Assembly: GCA_944320605.1 (NCBI GenBank)
Contig: CALUIE010000015.1
Coordinates: 1-45,095, forward strand
Length of the DNA: 45,095 bases
Direction of reading: 5' to 3'
Source: an uncultured Phocaeicola sp.
GTDB lineage: Bacteria; Bacteroidota; Bacteroidia; Bacteroidales; Bacteroidaceae
The position numbers and the translations under genes are program-made. Below, one piece after another: positions 7,173-15,832 of the stretch; the first letter of the stretch is position 1; every line of letters starts with the position of its first letter. The notes beneath the pieces were generated by a model that did not search any database, had not been told where the DNA came from, and saw only the letters and a program-made list of their open reading frames with translations.

Positions 7173-8828
7173 CTATTTAATGAACAAGGTTATGTTTTCC
7201 TGTTTTCCGTTTGACAAAAATATTTGAATGGAGTATATACCTTTATTGAGCTTTTTTACTAATTCTTCGGAGTCGCATTTTGTTCTGAAAAGCTCCATGC
7301 CGGTGATGTCGTTCACCACTATTGTACTGGCTTTAGGAAAATCCGGCAGTTTGTTTATGCAAATTATCCTTTTGGCCTTATCCGGGTGATTGATGGCAAG
7401 CGGTTTGCTTTCGTTGCCGTAACGGTCAATGGACGTAATTGCCCAAAAACGTTTTATATTGGAGTCTTTTGCGACAAAACTGTTTGTGTTTTGTTTTAAG
7501 CATATAATCTTTCTTCCATCATTAGTGTCCACCGGATAAGTGTCTGATGCATAAATTCGATAGGCTATTTCCTCGATCTTGAATGATTCTGATTCTTCCC
7601 AGCATATTGAAACACAATTGTTGCTTAATGATATTTCTCCTTTTTGTGGAGGTAAAGGTGCGATACTGTCCTGCCAAGTCATGGGAGGTACGGCTGCGGG
7701 ATATGTATAGAATCTGCATTTCAAACTATCAGTTAGACCACACGTGTTTTTCATCAGAAATTCGTTTCTGAAGAAAGCCTGTCCGTCCAATCCGTTACGT
7801 CTGGTGAAATATATTTGTCTCAATATCTCATTTATGTCCCATTCATGCGCTTTAATTTTCAGGAAATATATTCCCAATCCTGGGATAACCCATCTTCCGT
7901 GTTTGTTTTCTTCCCAGTCGAGTGCAAAAGGGTAGAACTGGTTGTCACGGAAATACATCATAGGGAATATGGCATCGTGTATCCCTGTTTCCATCCATAG
8001 TTTCGTATCCTGATATACGGCATTGTATGCGTTCCAGCCTTTCGAACTGTAGCGGCGTGTATCGTTATATTTACCTACAGGTGCGCTGCTCACTTTAACC
8101 CAAGGCTTTATGATTTTAACATCGTTATATATTTCTCTTACTATTGATGTGATGTTGTCCCTACGCCATTGTGTAAGGTTTTTACCTTTTCCATATTTGC
8201 GGAATGTCTTTCCGTCAGGAAAGTTTTCTCCGTTTTCAGGGTATCTTATATAGTCCAAATGAATTCCGTCGATGTCGTAATTCATGGTAATTTCTTTTGC
8301 TATTGCTGCCAGATATTTTGCTGTCTCGGGATTTCCCGGGTCAAGATACCAGGCTCTCTTGAAATGTATGCACATCGTTGGCTTTTTCTTTACGACGGAT
8401 TGTTTCCCGAGCAGTCTGACCTGTCTGTCATTTCCGGCAGGTATGCATACCATCCACGCGTGAATTTCCATTCCGCGTTTATGGCATTCTTCAATTGCAA
8501 ATTTCAGTGGGTCGTATCCGGGATTGCGACCGGTTTTACCTGTCAGTGACTCCGTGAAAGTCTCATATATTGAAGGGTAAATTACATCACCTCTTAGGCG
8601 TGTCTGAAACAATACTGTGTTGAAGTTGGCTTCCTTAAGCAGGTCTAATTGCCTGCACAATTCTTCTTTCTGTCGTTTTATTCCGTATTCAGATGTCGCC
8701 TTGGTGTTTGGCCAGTCAAGTCCACCTATGGTTGTTATCCATGCCGCTCTTATTTCATATTTGGATGATGCTTTTATATTGGATGAGAATACAGTTAGTA
8801 TGGATAGTATAATTATGATTCTTTGCAT
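7173..8828 (-). CDS. GHL10-family glycoside hydrolase-like protein
   Basis: An exported protein of the GHL10 (formerly DUF187) family, predicted to act on a polysaccharide, possibly peptidoglycan-linked or dietary glycan; the substrate is unknown. I chose the ATG at 8828, which opens directly on the signal peptide MQRIIIILSILTVFSSNIKA, over an in-frame ATG seven codons upstream. The mature part begins EIRAAWITTIGGLDWPNT, the family signature, and folds as a TIM barrel to about residue 370. YDIDGIHLDYIRYP carries the acidic residues expected at the active site. A fibronectin-III-like stretch follows. The last 50 or so residues (ITGMELFRT through NKGIYSIQIF) resemble a type A C-terminal sorting domain of the type IX secretion system. 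Confidence 0.88.
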   Translation of the reverse strand: MQRIIIILSILTVFSSNIKASSKYEIRAAWITTIGGLDWPNTKATSEYGIKRQKEELCRQLDLLKEANFNTVLFQTRLRGDVIYPSIYETFTESLTGKTGRNPGYDPLKFAIEECHKRGMEIHAWMVCIPAGNDRQVRLLGKQSVVKKKPTMCIHFKRAWYLDPGNPETAKYLAAIAKEITMNYDIDGIHLDYIRYPENGENFPDGKTFRKYGKGKNLTQWRRDNITSIVREIYNDVKIIKPWVKVSSAPVGKYNDTRRYSSKGWNAYNAVYQDTKLWMETGIHDAIFPMMYFRDNQFYPFALDWEENKHGRWVIPGLGIYFLKIKAHEWDINEILRQIYFTRRNGLDGQAFFRNEFLMKNTCGLTDSLKCRFYTYPAAVPPMTWQDSIAPLPPQKGEISLSNNCVSICWEESESFKIEEIAYRIYASDTYPVDTNDGRKIICLKQNTNSFVAKDSNIKRFWAITSIDRYGNESKPLAINHPDKAKRIICINKLPDFPKASTIVVNDITGMELFRTKCDSEELVKKLNKGIYSIQIFLSNGKQENITLFIK

Positions 8829-8846
8829 ATCATTGAATTTTGTGGG

Positions 8847-8854
8847 CAAAGATA
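8847..8854 (-). promoter_or_regulatory. Putative -7 box for the GHL10 gene
   Basis: TATCTTTG on the minus strand, 19 bp before the chosen start, matching TAnnTTTG. No -33 TTTG at the right distance. If correct, transcription starts just inside or at the annotated upstream ATG, which supports the 8828 start. Confidence 0.45.
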
Positions 8855-8906
8855 CTAAGACTTTACTGAAAAATCTTTATAAAATGAGTAATCTGTAGTT
8901 TTTTGT

Positions 8907-8936
8907 TTTGTTTCTTATTAAATAACATTACTTTTG
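8907..8936 (+). promoter_or_regulatory. Promoter of the cstA operon
   Basis: TTTG at 8907-8910 and TACTTTTG at 8929-8936, 18 bp apart (a second TTTG at 8902-8905 is 23 bp away). The expected transcript start is near 8943, 29 nt before the cstA ATG. Confidence 0.68.
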
Positions 8937-8971
8937 TAACTGAAAATAAAGAAAATCAAACAAAAAATATT

Positions 8972-10402
8972 ATGATAACATTTAGTTTAGCTTTAGTATT
9001 ACTTATTGTGGGCTATCTGGTTTACGGAAAGTACGTTGACAGACTTTTTCAGCCCGATGCTTCACGTAAGACTCCAGCCGTAACTATGACAGATGGGGTG
9101 GATTTTATTCCTCTTCCTACATGGAAGATTTTCATGATTCAGTTTCTCAACATTGCCGGACTTGGTCCTATATTCGGGGCTATAATGGGAGCGCAGTTCG
9201 GTACGGCATCTTATCTTTGGATAGTTTTCGGTACTATATTTGCCGGAGCCGTACACGATTTCTTTTCCGGTGCGCTTTCCATACGTAATTCAGGAGAGAG
9301 TCTTCCTGAAATTATAGGACGATATTTGGGACTTACAACCAAGAAAGTTGCATGTATATTTACTGTGCTGCTTATGATACTTGTAGGTGCGGTGTTCGTG
9401 TCCGGTCCGGCTGAGTTGCTGGCAGGTATGACTCCGGATTATATGGATATGTATTTCTGGATGATAGTGATATTCGTATATTACATCCTTGCCACAATGC
9501 TTCCAATCGATAAAATCATAGGTCGTATATATCCGTTGTTTGCTTTTGCCCTGCTGTTTATGGCTGTCGGAATTCTTGTGATGCTTTATGTCAAGTCTCC
9601 TGAACTTCCTGAAATGTGGAACGGGTTCGGAACAAAATATGAGAAAAATCCTATCTTCCCAATGATGTTTATCTCTATAGCCTGTGGAGCAATCAGCGGT
9701 TTCCATGCCACACAATCTCCATTGATGGCAAGATGTATGGTCAACGAAAAACATTGTCGTCCTATTTTCTATGGCGCAATGGTGACTGAAGGTATAGTAG
9801 CTTTAATATGGGCTGCAGCTGCTACATATTTCTTCCATGAAAACGGAATTGTGGACGAAACAACAGGAATAGCTTATTCTGGTGCAAAAGTGGCTACAGA
9901 TATTTCGAATCAATGGCTCGGTACTTTCGGTGGAATACTTGCCATTTTGGGTATTGTCGCTGCTCCTATTACCAGTGGTGATACCGCGCTCCGTTCAGCA
10001 CGACTTATAGTAGCCGATTTCCTTGGCATAGAGCAACGCAGCATTGTCAAACGTCTGTTGATATGTATTCCGATCTTCCTTCTGACAGTGGGACTTTTAA
10101 TATTCAGTTTCAGTAATGCGGAAGGATTCAAGATTATCTGGAGATATTTTGCGTGGTGTAATCAGACACTTTCAGTATTTACACTTTGGGCTATCACAGT
10201 CTATCTGGTGAAAAACAGGAAAAATTATTGGGTAACTCTTGTTCCTGCATTGTTTATGACATGTGTATGTTCTACATATATATTGATAGCTCCTGAAGGT
10301 TTCAGTCTTTCGCCGGTTATATCATATTGGGGTGGTGCTGTATGTGTTATGATAGCAGCAATATGGTTTGTGGCATGGTATAGAAAATCAGTTAAACACT
10401 AA
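8972..10402 (+). CDS. cstA: Carbon starvation protein CstA (peptide/pyruvate-type transporter)
   Basis: Inner-membrane carrier of the CstA family; members import peptides or pyruvate, typically when carbon is scarce. The 476-aa protein has many hydrophobic helices, begins [20 protein letters not shown], and shows the family core [20 protein letters not shown] and [15 protein letters not shown]. It is the shorter form common in Bacteroidetes, lacking the extra C-terminal helices of the E. coli protein. I start it at 8972 because the promoter lies upstream and the preceding in-frame codons are hydrophilic leader. It heads a plus-strand unit with ybjQ 11 bp downstream, a porin-like gene and two transglutaminase-like genes, suggesting that the outer-membrane channel and this carrier serve the same nutrient. 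Confidence 0.92.
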   Translation: MITFSLALVLLIVGYLVYGKYVDRLFQPDASRKTPAVTMTDGVDFIPLPTWKIFMIQFLNIAGLGPIFGAIMGAQFGTASYLWIVFGTIFAGAVHDFFSGALSIRNSGESLPEIIGRYLGLTTKKVACIFTVLLMILVGAVFVSGPAELLAGMTPDYMDMYFWMIVIFVYYILATMLPIDKIIGRIYPLFAFALLFMAVGILVMLYVKSPELPEMWNGFGTKYEKNPIFPMMFISIACGAISGFHATQSPLMARCMVNEKHCRPIFYGAMVTEGIVALIWAAAATYFFHENGIVDETTGIAYSGAKVATDISNQWLGTFGGILAILGIVAAPITSGDTALRSARLIVADFLGIEQRSIVKRLLICIPIFLLTVGLLIFSFSNAEGFKIIWRYFAWCNQTLSVFTLWAITVYLVKNRKNYWVTLVPALFMTCVCSTYILIAPEGFSLSPVISYWGGAVCVMIAAIWFVAWYRKSVKH

Positions 10403-10413
10403 AAAGGGATAAT

Positions 10414-10734
10414 ATGTTAATGACAACAACGAATAATGTGGAAGGTAAACGCATTCTGCATTATTATGGGATAGTTTCAGGTGAGACTATAATAGGCGCA
10501 AATATGTTTAGAGACTTGTTTGCAAGTATTCGTGATATAGTAGGCGGACGTGCCGGAGCTTACGAAGAGGTTTTGCGTAAGGCAAAAGACAGTGCTATGA
10601 AGGAAATGTGTGATGAGGCTATGCGACTTGGAGCCAATGCGGTCATAGGGATTGATCTTGATTTTGAGACTGTAGGTGGAAGCGGAAGTATGCTTATGGT
10701 TACAGCTTCTGGAACTGCGGTTTATTTGGAATAA
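10414..10734 (+). CDS. YbjQ/UPF0145 family protein
   Basis: A 106-aa cytosolic protein of the YbjQ (DUF74) family, which forms pentameric rings; its function is not established, though heavy-metal binding has been proposed. Family marks are [20 protein letters not shown] near residues 18-37, then [17 protein letters not shown] and the end segment [18 protein letters not shown]. The start could be the ATG at 10414 or the one at 10420; a purine-rich AAAAAGGGAT lies just ahead. It sits 11 bp after cstA and 16 bp before the porin-like gene, so it is translated from the same transcript. Confidence 0.9.
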   Translation: MLMTTTNNVEGKRILHYYGIVSGETIIGANMFRDLFASIRDIVGGRAGAYEEVLRKAKDSAMKEMCDEAMRLGANAVIGIDLDFETVGGSGSMLMVTASGTAVYLE

Positions 10735-10750
10735 TATTTTTAGGGTAGAA

Positions 10751-12007
10751 ATGAAGAAAAGTTTAGTTGTAGTAGCATTTATGGCATTACCGGGGTTGAT
10801 AATGGCCCAAAAGAAAAATTTTGATTATAAATTCTATGGACAGGTACGTACTGACCTGTTTTATAATTCAAGAGCTAATTCGGAAACAGTTGACGGATTG
10901 TTTTATATGTATCCGAAGGATATATCTCCTGATGCTGATGGCAAAGACCTTAACAGTTTTGCCAACGGTGGTTTTTATACCCTTTATTCACGTCTTGGAA
11001 TTGACGTGAAAGGTCCTGAACTGATGGGAAAAATCAAGACTTCAGCAAAACTTGAAGTAGATTTCCGTGGCTCTGGTACTACTTTCTCATTGTTTAGAAT
11101 GCGTCATGTGTATTTTAATCTGGATTGGGGTAAGTCTGCATTGCTTGTAGGTCAGACATGGCATCCTCTGTATGGCGATGTGGCTCCTGACATTCTGAAC
11201 CTGAATATGGGTGCACCGTTCCAGCCTTTCAGCCGTGCTCCACAGTTGAGATATAGGTTTACTACTCAAGGTATGGTGCTTACAGCCTCGGCTATATGGC
11301 AGTCGCAATACCTTGCTGTAGGTCCGAAAGATAATACTCCGGGAACTACGTCAACTATGAAAAGCCAGAATTTTATAAAGAACAGTTGTGTTCCTGAATT
11401 CTATTTCGGCGCGGACTACAGGACACTGGGAATGATTCTTGGTGCCGGAGTGCATGTGTCTTCTATGACTCCACGTACACAGTCGGATATTAAAATAGAT
11501 GATAAGACTACCATAATGTATAAAGTGAACGAACGTGTAACAGGAATTTCCGGTGAAGCCCATGTGAAATATGTGAAGGATAAATTCTCTCTCGCGGCAA
11601 AGACTTTGTTGAGCTCCAATCTTACAATGACAAGTACAGTAGGAGGTTATGGAGTGACATCTGTTGATGCGCGTACAGGCGAACAGGAATATGCGCCATT
11701 GCGTGTTTCGCATTCATGGATAAACATGGTATATGGAAGCAAGTTGCGTTTCGGAGTTTTTGCCGGCTATCTTAAAAATCTTGGAGCAAAGAAAGATGTG
11801 GCGAGCCTGATAGGTACCGGTACAAACCTTGATCAATTGTCAAGTGCGTCAGCCGAGTTTACATATAATATCCCTAACTGGAAATTCGGCGCAGAATATT
11901 CCTGGACCGGAGCATGGTATGGAGACAATGATTCCAAAGGAAAGGTAGTTGATGCACATCTTGTAAAGAACAACCGTATAGTGTTTACCGCTATGTTCCA
12001 GTTCTGA
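10751..12007 (+). CDS. Outer-membrane porin-like beta-barrel protein
   Basis: A 418-aa predicted outer-membrane barrel. Signal peptide MKKSLVVVAFMALPGLIMA is cut before QKKNFDYKFYGQVRTDLFY. The rest alternates polar and hydrophobic residues in strand-sized blocks (FYTLYSRLGIDVKG, RMRHVYFNLDWGKSALLVGQ) and ends in VFTAMFQF, with a terminal Phe as expected of the Bam-recognised last strand. The family may be DcaP-like, but I am not sure. The start at 10751 is fixed by the signal peptide; an upstream in-frame ATG falls within the ybjQ gene. Placed behind cstA, it may pass the same substrate through the outer membrane. Confidence 0.8.
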   Translation: MKKSLVVVAFMALPGLIMAQKKNFDYKFYGQVRTDLFYNSRANSETVDGLFYMYPKDISPDADGKDLNSFANGGFYTLYSRLGIDVKGPELMGKIKTSAKLEVDFRGSGTTFSLFRMRHVYFNLDWGKSALLVGQTWHPLYGDVAPDILNLNMGAPFQPFSRAPQLRYRFTTQGMVLTASAIWQSQYLAVGPKDNTPGTTSTMKSQNFIKNSCVPEFYFGADYRTLGMILGAGVHVSSMTPRTQSDIKIDDKTTIMYKVNERVTGISGEAHVKYVKDKFSLAAKTLLSSNLTMTSTVGGYGVTSVDARTGEQEYAPLRVSHSWINMVYGSKLRFGVFAGYLKNLGAKKDVASLIGTGTNLDQLSSASAEFTYNIPNWKFGAEYSWTGAWYGDNDSKGKVVDAHLVKNNRIVFTAMFQF

Positions 12008-12044
12008 TAATATCTCGTTTTTTAAACCTATTAATAATGATATT

Positions 12045-13997
12045 ATGAAGACAAAAGTTTTTCTTTTGTTTGCGTCTTTGTTCATATCTTCAGCAGGTTC
12101 TCAGGCAAGTCCGTTTGCTAATTATAAGGACATGCTGAAGTCGGACAAATATTCAAATTACGCTTCAGTTACATTACTTGACAGTACAAATGTGTCTGTA
12201 AAGCCTACAGGGCAGGGAGCTTTCTCTGTTGTAAAGGCCATTAAGATTCAGAATCTGAAAGGGGTAATGACAAACCGTGTTCTGAAATATGATTATGATC
12301 CGCTTACTGCCGCTGCCAGGTTCAAGGTTGTCAGAATCTATCACGAAGACGGTACATATACGGAAGTCGATGTAAATAAGACTTGTGATTATGCGGCACC
12401 GGCAAGAATGATTTACTGGGGGGCGCGTCAGATTATGATTCAGCTTGACAATCTCACCCCCGGAGATATTATTTATTATGAAATAGACAAGAAAGGTTTT
12501 ACTTACGCGCTTCTTGGAGCAGATGATGATGACTCTCGTTTCATTCCTCCTATGCGCGGACAGTTCTATGATATTGTTCCTTTCTGGGTTTCCGAACCTA
12601 CTATACGAAAAGTCTATAGAGTGGGAATGCCTATGGAAAAAGAGCTGCAGTTCCAGTTTTATCAGGGAGAGTGTTCTTCATCTATGCGTTTTGAGGACGG
12701 TAAAAAGGTATATAAATTTTCAATGAATGATGTTATGCCTTTCGATAAGGAACCGAATATGGTTGACCTTTTCGATGCGGCTCCAAAACTTATGATGTCA
12801 ACTACTCCTGACTGGATAGAAAAGTCCAAATGGTTTAATAAGGTAAATGAGGATTACGGCAGTTTTAATGCCATACCGGAAGCCCAAAAGAAAGTTGACG
12901 AGCTGATAAAAGGCAAGAAGACTGAGATGGAAAAAATTGCGGTTCTAACACATTGGGTGGCCGACAATATCCGTTATGCGGGAATAACAATGGGGAAGGG
13001 TGAAGGTTTTACCCTTCATAATCTGAAAATGAATTATACAGACCGTTGTGGAGTATGTAAGGATATAGCAGGAACATTGGTTGCTTTCCTTCGTATGGCA
13101 GGTTTCGAGGCATATCCTGCAATGACTATGGCGGGAAGCAGAGTGGAAAGCATACCTGCCGATCATTTCAATCATTGTGTAGCTGTGGTGAAACTCAGCA
13201 ACGGAACTCTCATGCCTCTTGATCCTACATGGGTTCCTTTCTGTCGTGAATTGTGGAGCAGTGCCGAACAACAGCAGAATTATCTGCCGGGCATACCTGA
13301 AGGTTCGGAGCTTTGTGTCACCCCAGTTTCTGCCCCGGAAAATCACTATGTACGCATCAAAGCTGAGAACCGCCTGAAGCCCGACGGTGCTTTGGAGGGT
13401 AAATTCACAATTTCCGCCGAAGGACAGAGTGACAGCAATATACGCCGTATATTTACAACAGGATTCCAGAGTGAATGGCGAAATACGATGGAAAAGCAGT
13501 TGCTTAGTGTATCTCCTAAAGCTGTGATGAAGAGTGTTGACTACGGACGTTCTCCTAAGGATTACCAGAAGGCTCCTATAAGCATAACGTTTACCTACGA
13601 GATACCTGAATATGCGATGACAGGAGATGGTGAACTGATTTTCAAACCATTCGTGATGAATAACCTCTATACACAGGTATTGACTTTTCTGCGTGTAAAT
13701 ACAGACTTGAAGGACCGTAAGTATGGATTCAAGGATTCATGTTCGCGCCTTGTAGAGGTGGAAGAAAAGCTTTCTTTGCCTTCCGGATATAAGATGCTTG
13801 GAGACGGAAAGCAGCTTAGTATTGATGGTCAGGCCGCAGATTTTGATGGAATGCTCAAGCAGAATGGCAACAAAATTCTTTTGGATACCAGACTTTCTTT
13901 ATATAAGAGAGTCTATTCGGCAGAAGACTGGGATGATTTCCGCAATTCTGTAAATGCCTATAAATCGTTTGGTGAGTATATCGTAGTTAGAAAGTAA
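12045..13997 (+). CDS. DUF3857 / transglutaminase-like secreted protein
   Basis: A 650-aa exported protein. After a signal peptide (about 1-22) comes a DUF3857 beta domain (about 40-240), then a transglutaminase-like papain-fold core with the expected triad: Cys338 in DRCGVCKD, His377 in FNHCV and Asp393 in LDPTW. A beta-rich C-terminal domain follows. Such cores act as cysteine proteases or amidases, or cross-link amines; the substrate is unknown. Another identity would be a non-catalytic scaffold, but the triad is complete. The gene is 37 bp behind the porin-like gene and 14 bp ahead of a shorter, apparently inactive relative, so the two may work as a pair in the periplasm or at the surface. 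Confidence 0.88.
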   Translation: MKTKVFLLFASLFISSAGSQASPFANYKDMLKSDKYSNYASVTLLDSTNVSVKPTGQGAFSVVKAIKIQNLKGVMTNRVLKYDYDPLTAAARFKVVRIYHEDGTYTEVDVNKTCDYAAPARMIYWGARQIMIQLDNLTPGDIIYYEIDKKGFTYALLGADDDDSRFIPPMRGQFYDIVPFWVSEPTIRKVYRVGMPMEKELQFQFYQGECSSSMRFEDGKKVYKFSMNDVMPFDKEPNMVDLFDAAPKLMMSTTPDWIEKSKWFNKVNEDYGSFNAIPEAQKKVDELIKGKKTEMEKIAVLTHWVADNIRYAGITMGKGEGFTLHNLKMNYTDRCGVCKDIAGTLVAFLRMAGFEAYPAMTMAGSRVESIPADHFNHCVAVVKLSNGTLMPLDPTWVPFCRELWSSAEQQQNYLPGIPEGSELCVTPVSAPENHYVRIKAENRLKPDGALEGKFTISAEGQSDSNIRRIFTTGFQSEWRNTMEKQLLSVSPKAVMKSVDYGRSPKDYQKAPISITFTYEIPEYAMTGDGELIFKPFVMNNLYTQVLTFLRVNTDLKDRKYGFKDSCSRLVEVEEKLSLPSGYKMLGDGKQLSIDGQAADFDGMLKQNGNKILLDTRLSLYKRVYSAEDWDDFRNSVNAYKSFGEYIVVRK

Positions 13998-14011
13998 TAA
14001 AGTAGGAGATT

Positions 14012-15625
14012 ATGAAAACCATAAAACAATATTTATGTCTGGTATGCTTGTTTCTGATAGTAGTTCCGGTTTATTCCGCTTCGGAGGCAAGTTTCAGAAA
14101 ACTATATAAGACATATACTCTGAATCAGGACGGAAGTATGGAGGAAAGGGTATATAAGGAACTGAAGATTTTCACTCATGCTGCAATGAACAGCAAGTAT
14201 GGAGAAACTTTCATAGTGTATAATCCTGAATTCCAGGAGTTGAAGATTAACGAATCCTATACAATACAGAAAGATGGCAATAAGGTGGTTACTCCTTCCA
14301 ACGCTTTTGTGGAAGTACTGCCTTCTTTTGCTGCTGATGCTCCTGCATATAATCATCTTAAAGAGATGGTGGTGGTTCATACCGGACTTGAACTCGGAGC
14401 TACCATAGTACTTGATTATTCTATCAAGACCAAAGCTGCGATGTGTGGCGAACTGGATGTGTTCACCATGATTAAGGAACTCTCTCCTATAGAAGATTTC
14501 AGGCTGACTGTAAATGTGCCTGAATCTAAAATGCTAAATTATGAACTTCTTAATTCCTCTGCAAAACCTGAGATTAAAGTAAACAACGGGCTAAGGACTA
14601 TATCATATAAAATGAAGAATATAGCCCCGCGCCCTTATTCGTATCCGGTTTACAGTGCTTCTGTCGGTATAGTTCAGCAGGTGGCAAGTGGGATGATGCC
14701 TGCTTTTACAGCTTCTACGTATAAGAGTAATGCAGAAGCACTTGAAGTTTTAAGAAAACAGCTTGCGGTAGGAGACAGTAAGATTATCGAAAACAAAATT
14801 CTTGAAATAAAGAAAGAAACAGGTGATGATAAAAATAAACTCCGGATGACTATCAACAAGTTCATGACATATTTATATAGTGTGAAAGGACAATGCGGAG
14901 TGTCGTTAAGTCAGGCTGGTTACAGGGTACGTCCGGCTTCGGAAGTTTTGCTTTCAATGTACGGAACACGTGCTGAATTGGCAAATCTTGATAATGTGCT
15001 GCATAAGGCTGCCGGTCTTGATGCGGAGATAAAGATTGCTTTTGTTGAGGCAAAAGATATGAACAGTGTAGGACTGAGCGGTGTAGTAGCCGTTCTTTCA
15101 GACAGCGAGATGAACACATACGCAAACGGTTGGTATGCAGATGTTCAGGATTACATGTCGGTGACAGATTTAAATGGAATAAAGTCATCATTGATAAGCG
15201 ACAAACCAGAAAAGCCTACAAAGAATATCAAGACTATTGAACTGAATGAGACTAATTCAAGAACATTGCCAGGAGGATATGTTGTTGTAACTATTCCTGA
15301 TACTCATATTGCCGCAACTCTCTATCCGTATTCGGCTAATACGTCAATATCTGAGAGTATGTTGCTTCCGCATAAATTGAATCGCATAATGCAATATAAC
15401 GTTAAGCTCCCGAAGGGTAAGACATGGATTGAAAAACGAAATGTGAAAGTTTCGAATGAAGTGGGAGAGGTGGCTGTGGAATACGAGCCTGCCGGTGATG
15501 AATTAAAAGTTACTTGTACCTATAAGATTGACGAACAGCTTATTACAAAGGAAAACTACAGGCTGTTCTATTCGCTGATGAGTGAATGCAAGGATATGAA
15601 TAATTATATACTGTTATTTAAATAA
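14012..15625 (+). CDS. DUF3857 protein with a degenerate transglutaminase core
   Basis: A 537-aa exported protein with signal peptide (about 1-22, ending YSASEA). The DUF3857 domain spans roughly 30-220, and a transglutaminase-like fold begins near 270. At the place where active relatives have Gly-x-Cys-x-Asp, this one reads SMYGTRAELANLDNVLHKAA: Thr319 stands where the nucleophilic Cys would be, and I see no matching His/Asp pair. It is therefore likely non-catalytic, perhaps binding the partner or substrate of the enzyme encoded just upstream. It is the last gene of the cstA unit, and is followed by a phased repeat array and a terminator. Confidence 0.83.
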   Translation: MKTIKQYLCLVCLFLIVVPVYSASEASFRKLYKTYTLNQDGSMEERVYKELKIFTHAAMNSKYGETFIVYNPEFQELKINESYTIQKDGNKVVTPSNAFVEVLPSFAADAPAYNHLKEMVVVHTGLELGATIVLDYSIKTKAAMCGELDVFTMIKELSPIEDFRLTVNVPESKMLNYELLNSSAKPEIKVNNGLRTISYKMKNIAPRPYSYPVYSASVGIVQQVASGMMPAFTASTYKSNAEALEVLRKQLAVGDSKIIENKILEIKKETGDDKNKLRMTINKFMTYLYSVKGQCGVSLSQAGYRVRPASEVLLSMYGTRAELANLDNVLHKAAGLDAEIKIAFVEAKDMNSVGLSGVVAVLSDSEMNTYANGWYADVQDYMSVTDLNGIKSSLISDKPEKPTKNIKTIELNETNSRTLPGGYVVVTIPDTHIAATLYPYSANTSISESMLLPHKLNRIMQYNVKLPKGKTWIEKRNVKVSNEVGEVAVEYEPAGDELKVTCTYKIDEQLITKENYRLFYSLMSECKDMNNYILLFK

Positions 15626-15647
15626 CTAATTGAATAATGTAAATAAC

Positions 15648-15763
15648 GTTCAGTGAATGCCTGGTGAACGGGTAATGAACGGATAATGAACAGTCTTTTG
15701 CTTATAATAGCTGGTTCTTTTTGATGTTCGTATTGTGTTCACTGAATGTTCATTAAGCGTTCA
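15648..15763. repeat. Helically phased TGAAC / GTTCA inverted-repeat array
   Basis: TGAA(C/T) begins at 15654, 15665, 15676 and 15687, each exactly 11 bp apart. The reverse complement GTTC(A/G) begins at 15726, 15737, 15748 and 15759, again 11 bp apart. The two halves are symmetric about 15708-15709, with a 34-bp spacer. An outlying GTTCA starts at 15648. It lies 28 bp after a stop codon and 17 bp before a terminator between convergent genes. Function is unknown: it could be a protein-binding array with all sites on one DNA face, or a long imperfect RNA hairpin. Confidence 0.8.
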
Positions 15764-15780
15764 TAGGGAATACAAAAAGA

Positions 15781-15804
15781 AAAGGAGACCTAATGGTCTC
15801 CTTT
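15781..15804. terminator. Bidirectional intrinsic terminator
   Basis: AAAGGAGACC (15781-15790) and GGTCTCCTTT (15795-15804) form a perfect 10-bp stem with a TAAT loop. T-rich sequence follows on both strands, so it can end both the cstA unit and pgk, which converge here. Confidence 0.85.
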
Positions 15805-15832
15805 CTTATTATGGTATAAAATAATTTTCAAA

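Noticed and set aside
8169-8549. A 126-codon open frame on the plus strand
   Set aside because: Antisense to the GHL10 catalytic domain; hydrophobic character comes from complement of the barrel codons.
9290-9754. A 154-codon open frame on the minus strand
   Set aside because: Antisense to cstA; His- and Tyr-rich composition typical of a shadow frame.
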